NCBI GenBank assembly: GCA_024707385.1
Contig: JANPZW010000011.1
Location: 1 to 56,912 of the forward strand
DNA length: 56,912 bases
Origin: Cellvibrionaceae bacterium
GTDB taxonomy: Bacteria; Pseudomonadota; Gammaproteobacteria; Pseudomonadales; Cellvibrionaceae
Direction of reading: 5' to 3'
In this document: positions 54,512-56,912 of the stretch, one piece after another
Layout: each line of letters opens with the position of its first letter
How positions within the stretch are numbered: position 1 is the first letter of the stretch
Translations under genes and position numbers: made by a program
Notes under the pieces: generated by a model
The model's input: the letters and a program-made list of their open reading frames with translations, nothing else
Database searches by the model: none
What the model was told of the DNA's origin: nothing

Positions 54512-54860
54512 TTAATCAGGGCGTTTGGCAAAGTGATCGCGAGTGAGTCGAACAACCAAACCACTGAGGGCAAACAGGGCAATGACGTTGGGTATGGCCA
54601 TCAACCCATTCAGAATGTCGGCAATACTCCAGACCATATCCAAACTCATCAACGCTCCTATCGGCACTACCACCACCCAGAGACAACGATAGAAAAGCAC
54701 AACTTTGTGTTTGAACAGAAATTCTGCGCAGCGTTCGCCGTAATAACTCCAGCCAAGAATGGTGGTAAATGCAAACAATGAAAGGCTCACCGCCACAATT
54801 TGTTCACCAAAAGGCAACACCGAGGCAAAGGCAGCCTGGATGGCATGGGAAAAAGCTTTA
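54512..54860 (-). CDS. Sodium:alanine/glycine symporter, C-terminal fragment
   Basis: Only about the last 115 residues of an AgcS/AlsT-type carrier remain. Typical sequence: SLFAFTTILGWSYYGERCAE, then FYRCLWVVVVPIGALMSLDM and WSIADILNGLMAIPNVIALF, two or three membrane helices, ending LTRDHFAKRPD. The family has about 450 residues. The frame is good up to about 54855 (GKAFSHAIQAAF) and then runs into the G-rich low-quality stretch, so the break is a sequence fault and not a natural truncation. Not enough is left to name the substrate with certainty. Confidence 0.8.
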
Positions 54861-55090
54861 TGGAATAAGAGAGAAGATGGAGGGGGATGGGGGGTTAGAA
54901 AAAATGGGAATGGGAGGGCGGGGGGGGGGGTATCGGGGATGGGGGGGGTGGGAAAATTAGATATGGAGTGGGGAGGAAATTCTATATCTCGATCGGGAGG
55001 GGAAGTTGGGATTCTAATATCGGGGGGGATGGGAGGGAAGGAAGAGTTATAAGGGGAAAAGCTGAAGGAAAAATGGCTTAAAGAGGCTAA
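54861..55090. other. Low-complexity G-rich stretch, probably faulty sequence
   Basis: About 230 nt of nearly pure purine on the plus strand with repeated G runs, the longest around 54917-54930, mixed with GGGATGGG and GGGAGG. Base composition is unlike anything else in the window. It interrupts a symporter gene without any sign of a mobile element, and on its right side leads into a corrupted inverted copy of nearby DNA. I read it as low-quality or misassembled sequence. No gene is supported here, though long open frames exist by chance. Confidence 0.75.
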
Positions 55091-56912
55091 AGAACTGGGA
55101 GAAATATCCCTGGCGGCTGCTCGCTCTCCGCGGGGGTTTTCTGCGAACGCAAGTGTCGCAGCTCGATGAAAACTCACCAACGGGCGGGCTTGATAAAGGT
55201 GTTTCCTTCAACGCGGATATCCGCCGACGGTCAGCGCCGCCCATTCTCCCTCATGGCGTTGCCAATCACCTCCGGAATAGCGCCGGCAAGCACCATTCAG
55301 GGCCGCAGCGCGGCACTCTCATTCCGTTCCATCCATGCAGTGGTAGCACCACTTGAACTCAAGGCCAGGACACCAGTCCAACCTGGGAGACTGAGGATTG
55401 CGCCTGCTTGAGCAGTTCGAGACCAGCCTGGGCAACAGGGCATAGATTGTCAAGACAATATTAAATTTAGACACAGAGACACGAAATTCACCAGCCCAGC
55501 CTGACGTGTTGAACTGGCCAGACAATTCAACGCAGGTAGGCATTGTTCGCACTCGAACCCGGGGGCCGCTGCTACGACGTTCGAGCTGCTCGAGACCAGC
55601 CTGGGCGACGCCCCGTCACCGGTTTGCTTCGCCATGCGAGGCAAGGTTTTGAAGTGCTGCGCGCCAGATCGATGCCAGCCGATTTCGTCAAGGCCCGTAC
55701 TGGGAGTTGCGCAACGTGGACGAGACGGGAACGAAACATGGATGACGACTTAAACCAATGAGCAGCAAAGGCAATTCACCAGCGCCCGTTCTTCGAGTTT
55801 CCGATGACCTGATTATGCGGTCGCTCAATTGGCGGTGGCCACCCAGTATTCCGCCAAATCGATCACTCTTCCGCTGCGTATACATTTCCTTATGATTTTG
55901 AAATAACCCAAACCCGCGCCGGCTAGTGCTAGGGTTTATTCTAAGTTGGTAAATGTGGTTTTGTGGCAATTACCGAAAATTTCCTACCAATTATTTTTAT
56001 AATCAAACAGTGGTGCCGTATTCATATGTGGCAATCACTGCTTTTATGAACTGCCGCCATTTGAAGAGGGCGTACTGAAAATTACGGCAGTGCGTGCGGG
56101 AGATTTCGACCTCAATGTGACGGCCACCTTGCACGCCGAGCCCGGTATGCTTCCAGACTGCGCTTGCTGGAAGACGAGTTGGGCGTAAATTCTCGCGCAG
56201 CGATGAAGCATCTCGCCAGGGTCACGCCTGCTGACCGAACGGCAGGGTGGCTGAACGCAGGGTATCGTTGCCGCCACTCCTGCGCCCACGGTGGTGGCGG
56301 CCTATCGAAAACGCCTCGGTGCCGTCTCTTGCATATGCGCCGGGTACGCCGATGCGCAGTATCGGAGATGGCGCTGACAGCGTTGCGGCTGAACTGTGTT
56401 GTTCGGCTGTTTCTGCCGTGCCACGCGGTGACGCCGCTGACGCAGGTGTCACAGCGAGCGAAAAGTATTGCGAGTATCCGATAATCGCCTGTCTTCAGTT
56501 CACCGGTCGATCACGCCTGGATGGCGTTTCTTGGCGTTACTAAAGTGTTGCGGCGACGATTTTGTCCAGAGACCTATATTGGCGGTCTGGGCATTGGAAT
56601 TGTTGCCAAAATCGCATTCAACACCTCGGGAAGGACGGCGGTCTGGTGGCGCGATGCGAGCCATCCTCGATTCCGCGCGGCGCCGCGAAATTCCTGCATG
56701 ACCGAGTTTATTGGGGTTGCCCTCATCTGACCAAAGACGTGATCAACGAGACGCTCCGTCGTTCAAGATGGAATTTGGATGAGTTGTTTGCCGACGTTGT
56801 ATTTTCCGGTTTATTGAGGCAATGTCAGTCCGGCTGCGGCCGATATGCAGATCGGAATTAGGTGCTGTCGGTAGGACAGCCGAATAAAATCCGACGGCAA
56901 CTTGGCCGTAAC
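55091..56912 (-). repeat. Degenerate inverted copy of 51.6-53.9 kb
   Basis: Read left to right, this segment follows the minus strand of about 53900 down to 51600: the end of the 5'-nucleotidase gene, the stress-protein gene, the intergenic region, cysB and the terminator. Exact anchors include 55939-55954 = reverse of 52766-52781, 55993-56017 (25 bases) = reverse of 52700-52724, and 56825-56841 = reverse of 51641-51657. Between anchors there are many substitutions and indels, and about 1.8 kb stands for about 2.3 kb of source. All frames are destroyed; even the cysB ATG is lost. Both coding and non-coding parts are equally damaged, which points to noisy sequence and not to old duplication. 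Confidence 0.85.
55380..55440 (+). repeat. Alu-like segment inside the corrupted tail
   Basis: The order GGGAGACTGAGGATTG, CTTGAG, AGTTCGAGACCAGCCTGGGC resembles the primate Alu consensus. The core GAGACCAGCCTGGGC occurs twice, at 55419-55433 and 55592-55606, both times replacing bacterial sequence of the inverted copy. This has no place in a bacterial chromosome and suggests contamination or a chimeric consensus. The match is from memory, not from a search. Confidence 0.5.

Noticed and set aside
54512..55180. 222-residue open frame continuing the symporter to 55180
   Set aside because: Only the part up to about 54860 is symporter sequence; the rest is a chance frame (rich in Pro, Ser and Phe) through the G-rich stretch.
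56164..56861. Several open frames in the last 750 nt
   Set aside because: They are scraps of the corrupted inverted cysB copy; none keeps a family motif of useful length.

Overview
This 56.9 kb window is a chromosomal segment of a gammaproteobacterium. Gene order and protein sequences resemble the pseudomonad / Cellvibrio-type lineages: thrS-infC-rpmI-rplT-pheST, nagZ-psrA-lexA-sulA-topA, uup-slt, cysG-serS-crcB-rarA-lolA-ftsK, trxB-aat-bpt-infA-clpA-clpS-cspD, nudJ-mnmA-hflD-purB-roxA and thrH/cysH/cysB. I cannot name the genus from sequence alone. I see no CRISPR array, tRNA, rRNA, insertion sequence or prophage.

Layout. 1-6.5 kb: translation operon on the minus strand (thrS, AUU-started infC, rpmI, rplT, terminator, pheS, pheT running off the left edge). 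6.6-13.5 kb: nagZ-psrA; lexA-sulA behind two tandem LexA operators; small conserved genes; topA. 13.8-20.1 kb: two unrecognised membrane-anchored proteins, a universal stress protein, the ABC-F ATPase Uup, the lytic transglycosylase Slt and a glutaredoxin-like protein. 20.1-27.7 kb: a signalling island made of a DUF5610-like protein, a two-FHA-domain tail-anchored protein, a PP2C phosphatase, a stand-alone ethylene-receptor-type sensor domain, a PAS histidine kinase, a single-domain response regulator, a REC-histidine kinase and a small basic protein. 27.8-35.2 kb: cysG, serS, crcB, rarA, lolA, ftsK. 35.4-41.4 kb: trxB and the N-degron genes (aat, bpt, clpA, clpS) with infA and cspD. 41.5-49.7 kb: RNA modification and purine genes, the ribosomal oxygenase RoxA, a GNAT protein, a Rieske protein and pabB. 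49.7-54.9 kb: thrH, the sulfate assimilation genes cysH and cysB, a thioredoxin-like gene, a second stress protein, a 5'-nucleotidase and the broken end of an alanine/Na+ symporter.

The most interesting biology is the island at 20-27.7 kb. The 177-residue protein at 23509-24042 keeps all six residues that matter for copper and ethylene binding in plant ETR1, but carries no kinase. It sits 2 nt upstream of a separate membrane histidine kinase, followed by two further two-component genes. A split ethylene-receptor-like pathway is a reasonable hypothesis.

Data quality limits what can be concluded. I count 19 single-base frameshifts, mostly in mononucleotide runs, in 15 genes, many of them essential (pheS, rplT, infC, thrS, topA, serS). 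They are best explained as uncorrected sequencing errors, so I annotate those genes across the shift. From about 54860 the sequence fails: a G-rich stretch cuts off the symporter gene, and about 55090-56912 is a heavily corrupted inverted copy of 51.6-53.9 kb that also contains short Alu-like segments. This looks like a fold-back or assembly artefact, not biology.
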